From assembly GCA_029204225.1 (NCBI GenBank), contig MU832570.1:1-64000 (forward strand): 64,000 bases of DNA. Reading direction: 5' to 3'. The notes under the pieces were generated by a model. The model saw only the letters and a program-made list of their open reading frames with translations, ran no database searches and was not told where the DNA came from. The translations under genes and the position numbers were made by a program. Source of the stretch: Diphasiastrum complanatum (taxonomy: Eukaryota > Streptophyta > Lycopodiopsida > Lycopodiales > Lycopodiaceae). Of the stretch, positions 44,288-56,822 are shown piece after piece (position 1 is the first letter of the stretch; every line of letters starts with the position of its first letter).

Positions 44288-44757
44288 AAGATTCAACTAG
44301 TTTGATCATATTTGCTATATTTTCATATTTGGCAAATTGAGACCAACTTTGTTTTTAGACTCAGAGATTGACTTTTCAAAGTTCATTAGTCTAAATTTCA
44401 TTTGCATAAATACTTTTTGAAAGTGGAGAAAAGTTAGAAGGCGAGTTTGAGTAGATTCAAAGTTAAATGTTGGGTACTTTGAATCTAGACCCAAAAATAT
44501 TAGGGTTAGCATTTTGGAGGGAAAATCAAGTGGCCAAATAGGTTTTGGACCTGTTATAAAAGGAGAAAACTCGTGAAGAGACACATATTCTCTCTTCTCT
44601 ATCTCATTTCATGCTTATATATGGTTCTCTTGGGTTCTACTATCCATTGGTGCACTATACTTGTGATTGCATGCAATTCTATGTGTAGAATGATCTATAT
44701 TTGCTATTTTTGGATCCACACGTGTCAAATATAGTAGCTTGCTAATTTTGTATGGAT
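44283..44757 (+). repeat. 3' LTR of right family-A copy (U5 end lost)
   Basis: It begins TGTGAAAGATTC and matches the left-copy LTR through the TATA box (GTTATAAAAGG near 44555) and the G-box palindrome (44714-44727, one change) up to TTGTATGGA. Beyond about 44757 similarity stops. No downstream target duplication was found. Confidence 0.85.
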
Positions 44758-45600
44758 AGCCTATGTAGAGAAATTGTGTGCATGATGAGTTTGACAATGT
44801 GTTGAAGCAATTTGGACATGGTTTGTTGTTCTTTGTACTCCTAGTTCATGTGATTTCTTCTATCACTATCTTGTAGTGATTCAATGGTAGATTCTAACTT
44901 GGAATCCAAGGGATTCTCAAATAGAAGATAGGCCCAACTTTAGAATACTTTTGGGGTTGAAATGGCCATGTGGCTTGACACACTCTCTTGTTGGTCTTAG
45001 TTGTACAAAACTTTCAGTTCTTCTAGTGATCTATTCTTAACTATTTATGTATATTATTCATCAACGCATGTGCTTTACAATTATTGTCTACAAACTAGCA
45101 ACGAGACCATTAAGAAATAGCCTTGCCTTTGTAAGGTCAGGCCAAAAACTTGCCAACTAAATGGGTCCAATAGGTCTTACTTCTTTGTTCCAATTTTAAA
45201 CTCTTAGATTAGTATCATCTAAATGGGTCCAATAGGTCTTACTTCTTTGTTCCAATATAAAAATGGATCCAATAGGTCGGTCTTTTTTGTTCCAATGTAA
45301 AGACTTTCAGATTAGTATCTTTAGTGATATATGATTTTGAGCAAAACTCATTTTGTATTTTTTTAGGAGTGAACTCATTTTTATAGAGACGAGTTACTGT
45401 AATATGTGAGAAATAAAAGAGTGTATGAAAATTACATGCTACTTGCTACGTATTAAACTCAATTTCACTCCTCTCCTTCCATGCCATTTCCTAGCTAGAG
45501 ACCTCCATTTGCTAGCATGCCATGTGCTATGAAATTTCGCAAGCAAGATACAAAGAAAACTCGCGAAACTCGTAGATGATTTACTCGCAGAAGGTCAAAA
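44758..45600. other. No gene; short tandem repeat inside
   Basis: At 45158-45300 three imperfect units contain AAATGGGTCCAATAGGTC plus TTGTTCCAAT. Otherwise unremarkable AT-rich sequence. Confidence 0.6.
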
Positions 45601-47182
45601 CCCAAGCCTTGAAAACCTTTGTTTGTGTCAATAAAGCATTACTATGGCATCAAAGATTAGAACACGAATCATACATCTATGTCGAACATGTTCAAACAAT
45701 CTCTAGCACTTGATCTCGTCTATCCGATGTAGGAAAAATAGTAATTATTCTTCCACAAAGAACATGATGCAAGTTTGAATAAATCAAACTAATATCAATG
45801 TCTTCAATCGCGATTTTATCTGATCTATGTACTAATAGAACAATATTTGTTCTGATTGAATATGCATGCAAAAATTATATGCGGAAGTAAGAGACAACTT
45901 AAGACAATATAGACAATAAGAAACTATTGATCAAAAACAAATTTATATAACTCTGAATCTGATTCATCAATATACATCTCTTGTTGTCTTATCTCGATGT
46001 TGTGTCTCTGATTGAGTGAGTTGGTTACAATGAGTAGTGCACATGTATTTATATTGCCATCGGACAAGTCTTTTGGTCTTTTATTTACAGGTCTTTTGGC
46101 CTTTCAATGCTGTAACAATAGATATCTAACCATTTAAGAAGATTGATATTCAAATAGATGCTCTGTTTCCAGGGTGTCGAATAAAATGTCTGTAAATTAT
46201 TCGCAACAATCCATCTCTTTGTCTCAGCCTCATGTTTTGTGAATTATTTGTGACACTTGTCTCTTTGCGACATTTTTGTCTGCGAATTATTCGCGACAGA
46301 TGACAATTCTTGAGATTGAAGAAGAAATCTAGAATATTTTGCGAACTGTTCGAGATAGTTTTGTGACAGGTGAGCTTGAAGAATAGTCCAGAAGATTTTG
46401 CGAATTGTTCGAGATAATTTCGTGACATCTGAGGCTTGAACAAGAAACAAAATATTTTGCGACAAGATTCTGTTCCCGAATCTTTCGAGCTTCAACAAGA
46501 AAGGCACGAGCTTCTACAAGAAACTGTTTTGCGAATCTTTCACGAATCTTTCGAGTTGAGTGCAAGACATATTTCATGAATCCTTTGTGAATCTTTACGA
46601 ATTGGTCACAGATAGAAATATCTCGAGTTCGCGTTCGTTTTTTTTCTCATCCTTTGTCAAGTAAACTTCTCACTTTGTTGGTAGAATCAAGATATGTCTA
46701 ATCAGTTGTTCTACATCCGACTGACAAAGTCGACATCCTTGTCTGTCATAGCTCTTGGAAAACATACTAGGATTTCTTGTAGATTGAGTCATAGACATGC
46801 AGTCATAGGCATGCAGCAAAAGAAACTCCAGAAATTGTTCATTTAGATATACGTGGTCCGATGCGAACTCCCTCGTTGTTTGATGCAAGAGATTTCATTG
46901 CCTTCATTGAAGAATATTCCAGAAGAGTAGTTGTTTATTTCATTAAGCAGAAATTGGAGGCTCTCAAATCTTTCGACAATCAAAGAGAGTGCAAAAAAAT
47001 TTTTTTGTAGAAGAATTAAGGCACTAAGGTCCGACAACGGGGGAGAATACATCTCTACCGAATTCAAGGAGTATTGTCTTAACAACGGCATTGATTAACA
47101 GTACATTACCTCCTATTCACCTCAGTCGAATGGATTTGCTGAGAAAAAGAACAAAACATTAGTCGAAGGGCTAAGTGTATGT
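45601..47182 (+). pseudogene. Family-B Copia pre-integrase/integrase fragment, split by a solo LTR
   Basis: 45618-45727 matches the pre-integrase part of family B (compare 39505-39640) and it resumes at 46721 with the next part (compare 39650-40070), including the S-D-N-G-G-E-Y and Q-S-N-G stretch at 47025-47130. Several stops and indels are present. It ends where the CT-bearing LTR begins at 47183. Confidence 0.83.
45728..46715. mobile_element. Solo LTR, 988 bp, with perfect 5-bp duplication
   Basis: It starts TGTAGGAAAAATAG and ends GTTGTTCTACA, flanked on both sides by TCCGA (45723-45727 and 46716-46720). It interrupts the family-B fragment exactly. Its right half has repeated TTTGCGAATTATTCGCGACA-like short motifs. 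No internal domain remains, so it was probably formed by LTR-LTR recombination. Confidence 0.9.
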
Positions 47183-47965
<783 letters not shown>

Positions 47966-47977
47966 TGGTATCAGAGC
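47966..47977 (+). promoter_or_regulatory. Primer-binding site after the 47-kb LTR
   Basis: TGGTATCAGAGC directly after the LTR's CA, perfect match to the plant Copia PBS. Confidence 0.92.
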
Positions 47978-48971
47978 TTGTGTTGCAAGTTATGAAAAGA
48001 TCATCCATATTTAGCAAATATTTGGAGGAGTTACCAATTCTAGAGTGTGCTAGATTGATTTCTACTCAAAAAACCGTTGATTTTTTTGCTGAAGTTGTAG
48101 GATGGCACCGTCATCGACCAGCCATACTACTTGTTGACTTGACAAGGTTATGTAGATGTTGTACTGAAGCTCATTCACCAACCAAGCCATCTTTTGGGCA
48201 GTCAGTGGTAATTGCTCCCATATGCCAATGTCAGGGAAGGAGCATTGGTAATTTGGATAAGGCATAGGGTTGTAAGGAAATTGTGTAGAAGAGGGGTTTG
48301 GGAGATAAGCAGGTGGAGGTGAGTGGGGTGTCAAAGGAGGAGACTGTGTTTTTTGAGGAGGTGATTGCAGTGAGGTAGGAGGTGTTGAAATTATGGGGGG
48401 AGAAGAAGCGCGGGGAGGAGAGGATATGAAAGGAATCTGATTGAGTAAATGGAGAGCAAAATTGTTGACATCGAGTGAGGAGTCAAACAGAGGTTAGGTA
48501 GGTACCGGAAAAGGTTTTGGGGGAATAGTAGATTCAAACCCAGTGCTAAGTGTGATGGAAGAGGTGGAAGTGTGAACTGTGATGGAAAGGGTGGAAGTGT
48601 TAAGTGTGATAGAAGGGGTGGAAGTGGTAGCAAGTGGTGTCTGTGGTGGTAGAGAGGTGGTGGGTGGAGGCGTAGTTGCCTAGACTGCTGAAGTACCTCG
48701 AGTGGCTGGAATCCCACCAATTGAACCAAAGCCAGATGCGCCGACATCCCCAGAGCTGCCTGCTGCTGCTATCGCCTGTCTTCTTGCTGCAACTTGGGGC
48801 TTCTTGTTGGGCTAAGAACTCCTTTGGGACCTGAGAGGGTTTAAGGCTCCCACCGAGATTCATCATACTCGGCTCCAATGTCACTAGATAAAATCTCGGT
48901 AGATATGGCGACTTCAGTACTGACCACCTTGCCTTTCTGCTTCTTGGTGGGTGGATCTGGCTGAGGATCTG
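47978..48971 (-). other. Pro/Ser/Thr-rich coding remnant (minus)
   Basis: Minus-strand frames give a Pro/Ser/Thr-rich stretch (about 48730-48250) and then W-E-Q-L-P-L-T-A-Q-K-M-A-W-L-V near 48220. Stops and frame changes are present. It may be the continuation of the ORF at 48972-49516. Confidence 0.35.
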
Positions 48972-49516
48972 CTACCGGAGGGCTGGCTCAATTTTTGGTT
49001 CTAGGAAATAGTGTTTCCAGCTCCTTGAGAGCGGCTGTTGTCTTACAGTTGTTGTCTTATGGCCCAGGTGTTGCTGGAGGATCATCTGCAGGAGGTAACC
49101 ACATTTAGTGGTTGTCTTACGTTGTTTGAGGGCCTCGGCAATCTTTTTTGCCCACTTAAAGGTGTGAGTGGGATCACTCAATGTCATGGTGAGTGCAAAA
49201 GGGTTGCTTGGAGGAATGTGATCCATGCGAATGATGTGGACCTCCGTCAGAATGAGAAGGATCTCTGTGGCTGCTCGTAACTTGGAATCTTTGATCCGTT
49301 TTGTGGCGATGCCATCGTGGGTGTGAGCAACGGTTTTTCCATTGTCAAGCAAGAACATCTTGAAATAATTTGGGTCGTAGCTGGTGCTCTTTCCTTGGAT
49401 TGATTCGCCAGAATCAGGATATCCGATCAGTTGGATCTTGGCTAGTGTTATATCAATGGAGACGTAGCTGCCATCCTTGGATGGGATATGGAAAGTGTAG
49501 GGGTATAAAATCTCAA
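48972..49516 (-). CDS. Unidentified protein fragment, about 180 codons open
   Basis: The minus-strand frame is open from 49516 to 48972: I-E-I-L-Y-P-Y-T-F-H-I-P-S-K-D-G-S-Y, then Y-D-P-N-Y-F-K-M-F-L-L-D-N-G-K-T and H-I-I-R-M-D-H-I-P. Composition is that of a real protein rather than a shadow. I do not recognise the family. No start codon is firm; the first Met is at 49358. It lies back to back with the plus-strand coiled-coil ORF starting near 49520. Both are probably parts of transposable elements, but this is inference. Confidence 0.45.
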
Positions 49517-49519
49517 TGC

Positions 49520-50957
49520 AAGGATACCACCTTCAAGATGTTTTGTAAATACGCGAATCAAGTTCTATTTTTGACAAATGCGGATGCAACTATTTCAGTC
49601 CAAAATTTTGGATATCTATTGGACGCGCTAGCCGACAATCCTGTATGCTTTGGCATCATTGCATACAAGGCTTTTTTGAGTTAAACACCAAAAAATTTCT
49701 AGAGTAGGAGTGCATGTTTCGCGATTATGCGACCATTTTGGAGTGTTAAGCGATCAAGAGAAAACCATGCTGATGGGAAGACTATTGCCTCCAAGACCAA
49801 TCGACATTTCCAGCCTCCTGATTATTCCTACTACAGCCACTACAGTAGCTGTTGTGCCAGCAATCAAAGTAACAGCTACAACTGCTATGGACATTGATGC
49901 TGTAGCATCTCAGACAGATGCAGTTGCTACTACCACCGCTATGGATACAGATGGAGCTGCTGCTACGGACTCATCCAGACCAGCCTCTACTTCAACCTCA
50001 CAGAAGCAGAAGAAGAATTCAAACACCTCGGATGATGATGCAACTCAGTTCGATACTTCAGGCAGGGCTCGAGCAGCGGCAGTTGGTGACACTGGGGCAA
50101 CGGATGACCAAGATAATTAACATGACAACCAGTCCCAGTGGTTCCGCTCCATGACAGAAAAAGCCAAGAATCTCATGGCTGATATTTATGAATTTGATCG
50201 CTACAATCAGAAGAAAATTTTGGACCTTATAGACGTAGAGCGAAAGTTTCAAGGCTCTCTTAAGGAGTCTTACAAGAAGATCGACTCGTTCGAATCACAT
50301 AACAACCAATTGATTGAACGAAATCGTTCCCTTGAAACACAGTTTCAGACTACAATCAACGAAGCTGATTCTTTGAAGAAAGTCAATAAGACGATTGAGG
50401 CCAAGTATGTAATTTATCAAACTAATATTGATTCTTTGAAACAACAACTGCTGGATGCAAATAAACACAATGTTGCTCTCCAGAAACATTTGCAAGAGGA
50501 GCGAGCAACACGAATAAAGACAGAAGCTGTGCTTGCTCTATGCAGCAAAGCAGGCTCACTCACAATAGACCTCTCAAAACTGAACCAACTCCAAGGCCAG
50601 ATGCTCGAAAATTTTTGAGTCGAGTTCCTGCAACCGCTTGAGGATGTGAAGGCACTTGTCAAAGAAGAGTTGGCTGAGTTGAAAGAGTTATCTATGGAAG
50701 CCAACCAAACTTGCAACGGGCCAGACTCTTATAATGAATACATACAGGCCCTGCTGCGAATTGATGATCTGACGTATCAACTTCAAGCTGTGTCTATCTA
50801 CTCAAGAGCCGCTGACCATCCAGAGTATTTGGAGGCAGTGGAGAAGATCGTCAAGCTCGAACAGGAGTTGTCAGATCTCAAACAACAGCTAGAAGGCCAA
50901 AAGTTAGTTGTTGAGTTGCAAACTCAGGATTTGGCATCAACAACTACTCAGTCAAAA
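49520..50957 (+). pseudogene. Coiled-coil protein ORF with two in-frame stops and one frameshift
   Basis: The first piece (to 49684) contains F-C-K-Y-A-N-Q-V-L-F-L-T and Y-L-L-D-A-L-A-D-N-P-V-C-F. After a frameshift one frame runs from about 49693 to 50957 with only two stops, TAA at 50118-50120 and TGA at 50616-50618. It has a Thr/Ala-rich low-complexity linker (49840-50110), a Gln/Lys/Glu-rich coiled-coil (about 50160-50600, I-D-S-F-E-S-H-N-N-Q-L-I-E-R-N) and a second helical part ending in an L-E-Q-E-L-S-D-L-K-Q-Q-L heptad stretch. It resembles the structural protein of a retroelement, but no zinc knuckle or protease is present. Function unknown. Confidence 0.6.
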
Positions 50958-50981
50958 TGACCATGTCGAGACTAGTCGAAG

Positions 50982-51056
50982 GTATGTGCTGAAAGATTCA
51001 ATGCATTTGCTGATCGAAAGTATGTGCTGAAAGATTCAATGCATTTGCTGATCGAT
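50982..51056. repeat. 38-bp tandem duplication
   Basis: GTATGTGCTGAAAGATTCAA plus TGCATTTGCTGATCGAAA occurs twice, at 50982 and 51020, nearly identical. Confidence 0.9.
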
Positions 51057-51082
51057 TCTGGAAGTGGTGTCCGCAATTTTCA

Positions 51083-52008
51083 AAGCTTAGCAGGAACATG
51101 TGCATAAGCTGCACAGCCAAAGATACAAATGTGAGTCAGATTAGATTTCCTACCCCACCATAATTTGTGTGGTGTCATGTGAGGAACACCAGACTTTCCT
51201 GTCCTATTCTGAATGTAAGTAGTTGTAGCTATTGCTTCAGCCCACAACACTCTTGGAGCCTTTGAATAGGCCAGCATGCACCTAGCAGCTTCCATTAGAG
51301 TCATGTTTTTTCTGTTTGCAACACCATTGTGCTGTGGTGTGTAAGATGTAGTTCTTCTGTGAATGATACCACGATCATTGCAGAAGTCAATGAATCGATT
51401 TGAGATGTATTCTCCACCTCGATCTATTCTGATCTGCTTCACTTTATTACCAGTGCATCTTTCTGCCCAATTCACATACTCTGAATTTGTCAAATGCTTA
51501 TGCTTTATTGTAAATAAGGTAGACTCTGGCAAATTTACTATAATCATCAATAAATGTAATGTAATATTTCGAGCCTCCTACTAAGATCACGTTGAAAGGT
51601 CCACAAATGTCTGAATGTACAAGCTCCAGAATCTTTGTGGTTTTGTAGGAGTCTTTGACAAAAGGAGTACATGACATTTTACCCTTCAGACATGCATCAC
51701 AAGTCATCAAACTAGTTGCATTCGAGATGCTCACCCCTGTGATTGCTCCATGATGGCTTGCTTGATATAGTGCCATTGAATTCATATGGCATAGTCTCTT
51801 GTGCCATAGAGTATCTAGCGAATCATCATGAGTCTGATGCACTTGATCTGCAGGTAGGCGTACCTTCAAGTGATACAAGTTGTCTTTTCTTCTTCCTTGA
51901 GTGATGAGCGTACTGGCACTTGCATCAACAACATTGCATGCCTCATCTGAGAACGTCACACACATCGTTGCATCAGCTACTCTTGCCACTGATAGCAAGT
52001 CCTGCTGC
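51083..52008 (-). pseudogene. Copia pre-integrase and integrase fragment, another family
   Basis: Minus strand from 52008 (D-L-L-S-V-A-R-V-A-D) has W-H-K-R-L-C-H-M-N and C-D-A-C-L-K-G-K of the HHCC finger, and integrase D in H-S-D-I-C-G-P. F-I-D-D-Y-S-K-F-A-R-V follows, then I-D-R-G-G-E-Y, Q-H-N-G-V-A-N and the start of the downstream stretch. One frameshift at about 51500. It begins abruptly after Gypsy RT sequence at about 52009, and ends at about 51083 next to the coiled-coil ORF. Confidence 0.87.
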
Positions 52009-53787
52009 AGACGGGATAGATAATACCTGTCTTAAGGTGCTGTTGAGTTCGTCTTTAACCATGAGGGAGTACTTTGGATTGAGACGATACTACCTCTATC
52101 GAACATGTATAGCATCTTCTTTAAGATCAATATGGTGCTCTCCGAATTCTGTAGGTATACTTTTCAAATCGTCGAGCGACCAAGCAAAAACATCTTGGTA
52201 CTCCTTCAACAATTCTGTAAATTCTGCTAATTCCGGTTCTCTAAGTGACTTTTAAACATGCACAAATCTACCAGGTGCAAGTTCAATTAGTTCAGTAGAA
52301 TCTGGTAGAATGATACCTTCTGTTATACTAGCCTTGGTATGGCCAAAAATTTTGCACATGGTTGACTCCAAAGATATATTCTTTTCGTCAGCCTGGTTCT
52401 TATTACCAAATCTGTGTTCAGATTCGTCACTTGAATCATCATTAGACTCTTTAGAGTTCGTGCCTGCAATTTTCATTTCTTCATTCAAAACATCCGCTTC
52501 AGCGTTTCAGGCATCGAAGAATTCTTCTTCGTTAGTATTCTCATAGCATTCGAAATATTGCACTTCGATGTCAGATGCATTGGAAAAAATATTTAATGCA
52601 TAAGAAGAATCTTCTGAGGTTAAACTGGTGTCAGACAAAGGAGTTTCACCTTTATATTTGTCACGACTCTAGGTGATTATTTGTTCTGCTGGCTTACCTC
52701 GATTATTGGTCTCACCAGTCTGAAATCTCAACTCTCTGGATTTCCAATAAACACTTGCGTTTGATTGATAAAGCTGGGGCCATCCAATTAGCACAGAATA
52801 AGATGACAAACCAAGTGGTTTGATAACTATAAAATTCATTGTGAAAGACTTGGCTTGAATGTAAACAATAACATCCTTCAATTTTTCAACATGTTTTCGT
52901 CACATCGAATCAACTAACTTGATATTTCGCTGTGTCGGTTGATTGTCAGTTAGCCCCAAAGCATGAGCTATGTTTTCTGTTATTATGTTCACGCTTGAAC
53001 CAGAGTCTACCGACACTTTTTCAATCAAACATCCCGCAATGGTAACATCAATTTCAAGTGCGCCAAGATCTCCTAAATCAATAGACAATATACCAGCATC
53101 TGGCAAAGAAATTTTTTTCTTTTTTCTTTTTAGGGGCAGAGAGACCTTTCAGTTGCTTACGATAATAAGTGTTGTCTAACAACAATTGCTCAAAAGTGAT
53201 GTTTGGATGAAGAGATCCAATATCAGTCACTATGTCATAGTCCTTTGTCTTTGATTTCGAGATTGGCTTGTCAATAACAACATTAGACAATTTAGTCTTC
53301 GATACTTCATCGTCCCCTTCCTCCAACGTGACCACCTTCTCTGTAGCAGCTAATTGAAGTTTAGTGTTGATAATTTCTTTCGCTTTTGCTGAGATTTCTT
53401 TTGCAAATAATTTTGCAGCATTGTGGTCATAGTCGGGGTCATCTTTAAGATCTTCTTTGGTTGTAGATTTGTTCGTCGATTTGCTTGAAGATTTCTTCTT
53501 CGAAGGTTTTCTGCGCTTCGTTGAAGATTTCTATTCGGGTTTCGAGGAGCCTTTGCTTCTCATTGTGACTTTGAATATCTTCTCTACATGACTTGGCCAG
53601 GACTGGTCTTTTGTCTTCACCAATTTTCCTTCAATAATATCAATCCTCTGCACAACAACATCAGTTGAAGCTTTTGCTTTCGAGTTTGCAATAGTTGGTG
53701 TTGCTACATATTGATATTTAGGTCGCGGCTTCTGCATGTCATGTACTTTTAGTACATTAGTGCTTTTCAACACATTAGAATATCCAT
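52009..53787 (-). pseudogene. Ty3/Gypsy gag-tail, protease and RT entry
   Basis: Minus-strand order: a Lys/Ser-rich linker (53773-53110), retroviral-type protease V-D-S-G-S-S-V-N-I-I (about 53020) and a spacer. Next are L-L-K-E-Y-Q-D-V-F-A-W-S and R-L-N-P-K-Y-S-L-M-V-K-D-E-L (52220-52040), the classic entry to Gypsy RT. Stops at about 53530, 53110, 52670 and 52256 and frameshifts break it. RT ends after a dozen residues where Copia sequence takes over. It continues the minus-strand Gypsy element whose gag is at 58690-59755. Confidence 0.87.
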
Positions 53788-54272
53788 TGTAAGCTTTGTA
53801 GGCCCAAAAGGAACTATTAGCCTTAAGAACAAGGCGGTTCCCTCTTTAGGCCCTACAAAGTATTAATAAGGATAATAGGCTAATAAGGGCCCACTGTAGT
53901 TTGAATAATACTTAACAAGAGCTAACTATCCCTCAAGATAGTTAAGTTAAGTAAGAGCATTGTCTATAACTAGGCAAGAGACATCATTTTATGAATCTTT
54001 TGGCTCATTTGCAAGTGAGAGCTTCTAGCTTCCTTGTGAATGTGAGCCATAGGGATCTCCATTGCTAGGTCTTATGTGCCCTATCCACATGAATCAATGC
54101 TCCATTTCCATTGATTGGACTCTTTCTTTCATTACTAATGTGATTCCATTGTGATCTCCATGTTTCTAGCTTTCTAATGATATGCTATCTTGAATGCTAT
54201 GTACTTTTCTTGCTATTGGCTTTACTTCTTTTGTAATTGCTATTTGCTTGGGATTTGGCACATGATATTTCT
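53788..54272 (+). repeat. LTR of an element inserted into the Gypsy (about 485 bp)
   Basis: It starts TGTAAGCTTTGTAGGCCC and ends before TGGTATCAGAGC at 54273-54284. The final bases (ATATTTCT) lack CA, so the exact end is uncertain. Contents include GGTTCCCTCTTTAGGCCC and CCTTGTGAATGTGAGCC. No matching 3' LTR was found to the right within the window. Confidence 0.65.
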
Positions 54273-54284
54273 TGGTATCAGAGC

Positions 54285-56822
54285 ATAGATCCATGATTCA
54301 TGATGATTCTATGAGGATTCCATTAGATTTGATGATTTTATTTTTTTTGTAGCTTTCTTTTTGCTAATTTCTAACTTTGAATTTTTCAGTTCTGTTCAGA
54401 CAAATTTTTGACATTTAATTTCGCTTTTCATTTCTAGTTTGATCCAATACTTTGTAGAGCTTTGTTTCAGCTTTAATTTGCACCAATTTTCAAGCCATTT
54501 GAATAAGAGATGCGAAAGTTATTGCACTTTTTCCAAAAGCTGTCAAAATAGGTGACTAGAATTTTGTTTTCAATTGATTTGAATTCTTCAGATTTGATCT
54601 GAGTTTTTATTTCAAGTTTCCTTCCATAGGATTAAAAAGCATTGTTTTAGCTTTGATCTGATCCATATGGCAGGTCATTTGGAGTAGTATCCAGAAAGTT
54701 ATGACAAATCTTGATTTGTAGCTCTAGTTTTGTTAGTTTTCTTTCTTCAAAAATTTCAACCCTGTTTTGTTGTTAATTTGACATACCAAATCACATTCAA
54801 TCATTGATTTGATACTATAGCCTGATAGAGCTTGTTTTTATCTTTTTAGATGTACTAAGTTTGTGTGATTTGGATCAATATTGAGTAATTTATGATCAAA
54901 TCACTAGAGATGAGTTAGATTAGCCATAATCTTGGAAATTTTTTTTTTTTACAAGTGAGAGAGAATCACTTCAAATTTTCAGATTTGAAGTTTAGTTTTC
55001 TTTGTAGTTTTCTTTCGCATTTTTCATTTTAAAGTCTTATTAAAAAAAAACAGACCTAACCCTACCTACCGAAAGCCCTAACTTCTATGCGACCTAACCT
55101 GACCTAATCCTAATTCATCTCTCTCTCTCTCGCGCGCGCGCGCACGCGCGCAGGCAGAGATCGCGAGCCTCCATTTTTGCCATCGTCATTTCTGTCAATG
55201 TCACCTGCTCAATTTCGCTTATAGCCTTCTTCTCACAATCAAACGCAGTCCTGGCTCGCTGAAGCTCCTGACATCTTGTCCGAGACATTGAGCTTTGCAG
55301 CAGCAGCCGCCTCAGTATCAGCCTCGTATACGATCCACTAGGGCCAGTGACATCCAGCTGCAGCCCACCGACACTCCAATTGAGCCTGGTAGATGTCTCA
55401 ACAATGAGTTTCACTTCCCAATTTTGATGGCTTATGCCATCGAAACCTCGAGACTTGATGCTAAAGGATCTAACTAATCTGGGTCTCAAAAGTTTTATAC
55501 AATAACTACAAAGGATCAATAACACGCTATGCTCTTCCGACCAATGCTGCTTGATTCCTCTGAGACTAGCACAATTGCGACGGGCCATCAGCATGGATAG
55601 CAGACTGGTGCACAAACAATTCTTCCCCGCCATCATCAGGAGTGATAAACCCAAACCCTTTGGTGCTATTGAACCACTTCACCGTGCCAGTGTGCTTGTC
55701 AGATTTATTCTCTTCCGCCATCGCTACTTCACTTTCTGATACCGATTTCTTCTTTGACCTCTTTAAGTTCGTCGGTTACCTACTTCCTCTCTTCGTCGGC
55801 TACCTCTTGTCTCTCTCTGCCCCTCTCTCCTCGCGACTTCGGCTACGTCGTTCCTCTCTCTACTCTCCCTCTCCTTCGGTTACCGCGTTTCTCTCTCTAC
55901 TGCACTCTCTCTCATTCAGTTGAGATTTCACGCAATCCATTCGGTTACCTCATTTCTCTCTGTAACCCTCTTCGGTTACCTCGTCTCTCTTTCTAACGAC
56001 TTCGGCTACATACTCTCTCTCTAAGTTGCGTCAGTTGAGATTTTCTTTCCTTAAGCTGCGTCGGTTGAGATCCTCTCTCTAAGTTGCTTTGGTTGAAATT
56101 TTCTCTCTCTAAGTTGCAGAACATTCCACTCCATGTCTCACCTCTGTGCTCGGTAATAAAATAAATAAATTTTTGTCGGCATTTTAAAAATAAATTGACG
56201 GTTCCCAAGATCATCCACGAGCACCAGAATGCACCATAGAAGTAACCAATTTTGTTTTTGCCATAAATTTTAAAAACTTCACGGTCTTTCTTCGAGCACA
56301 AAAATGTTGTGGATTCCAAAATTTATTGAATTCAATTTTGACTTTTCTTTAACCCCTTTCTTTTAAGTTGTTTATTTCATTTTATTCTCATTCTTTGATT
56401 GTACAGAACTTCCTTGTTTGAGCTCAGATTCCAATGTTGTAAAAACGAAAAGTAATAAAAAAGATGAGCCTGACACTGCTAAGTTATTAAAATTGTGTCA
56501 TTATTACTTTTCAAATTTCCTTCAAGACCCCTTTTCTTGAGTCAGATTTTACGTGTTTTTATTAGTTATTTTTGAAGTTCCATATCTTTTCTGTTTTGGC
56601 TCAGAATTCAACGCTGTAAAAAGCAAAGTTGCTTGTGGTGACAAATTCAACACAACTGCTACTTCATTTTAATTTGTTACGCTTTTCATTCACAACCACT
56701 TTATTCTTCGAGGACTTAGAATTTTTAAGTGGGTGGAGAAGAGCAATTTTACCAGCTTGTAAAATACCATTTTGAATAAATTTCAGACGGTGAAATCATA
56801 GTCCACAAGTCTTCACTAGTTA
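54285..56822 (+). other. Leader of the inserted element, non-coding, CT- and GC-rich patches
   Basis: T-rich sequence to about 55070 is followed by CTCTCTCTCGCGCGCGCGCG at 55117-55150 and several CTCTCTC tracts (55790-56110) with repeated GTTGAGATT and CGGTTACCTC motifs. Short ORFs (55115-55654 minus, 55642-55996 plus) have no recognisable content. A leader of 2.5 kb is long, so other insertions may be hidden here. Confidence 0.45.

Noticed and set aside
55115-55654. 179-codon minus ORF with an Arg-rich end
   Set aside because: No family features; it overlaps CT/GC repeats and has neither a promoter nor splice context.
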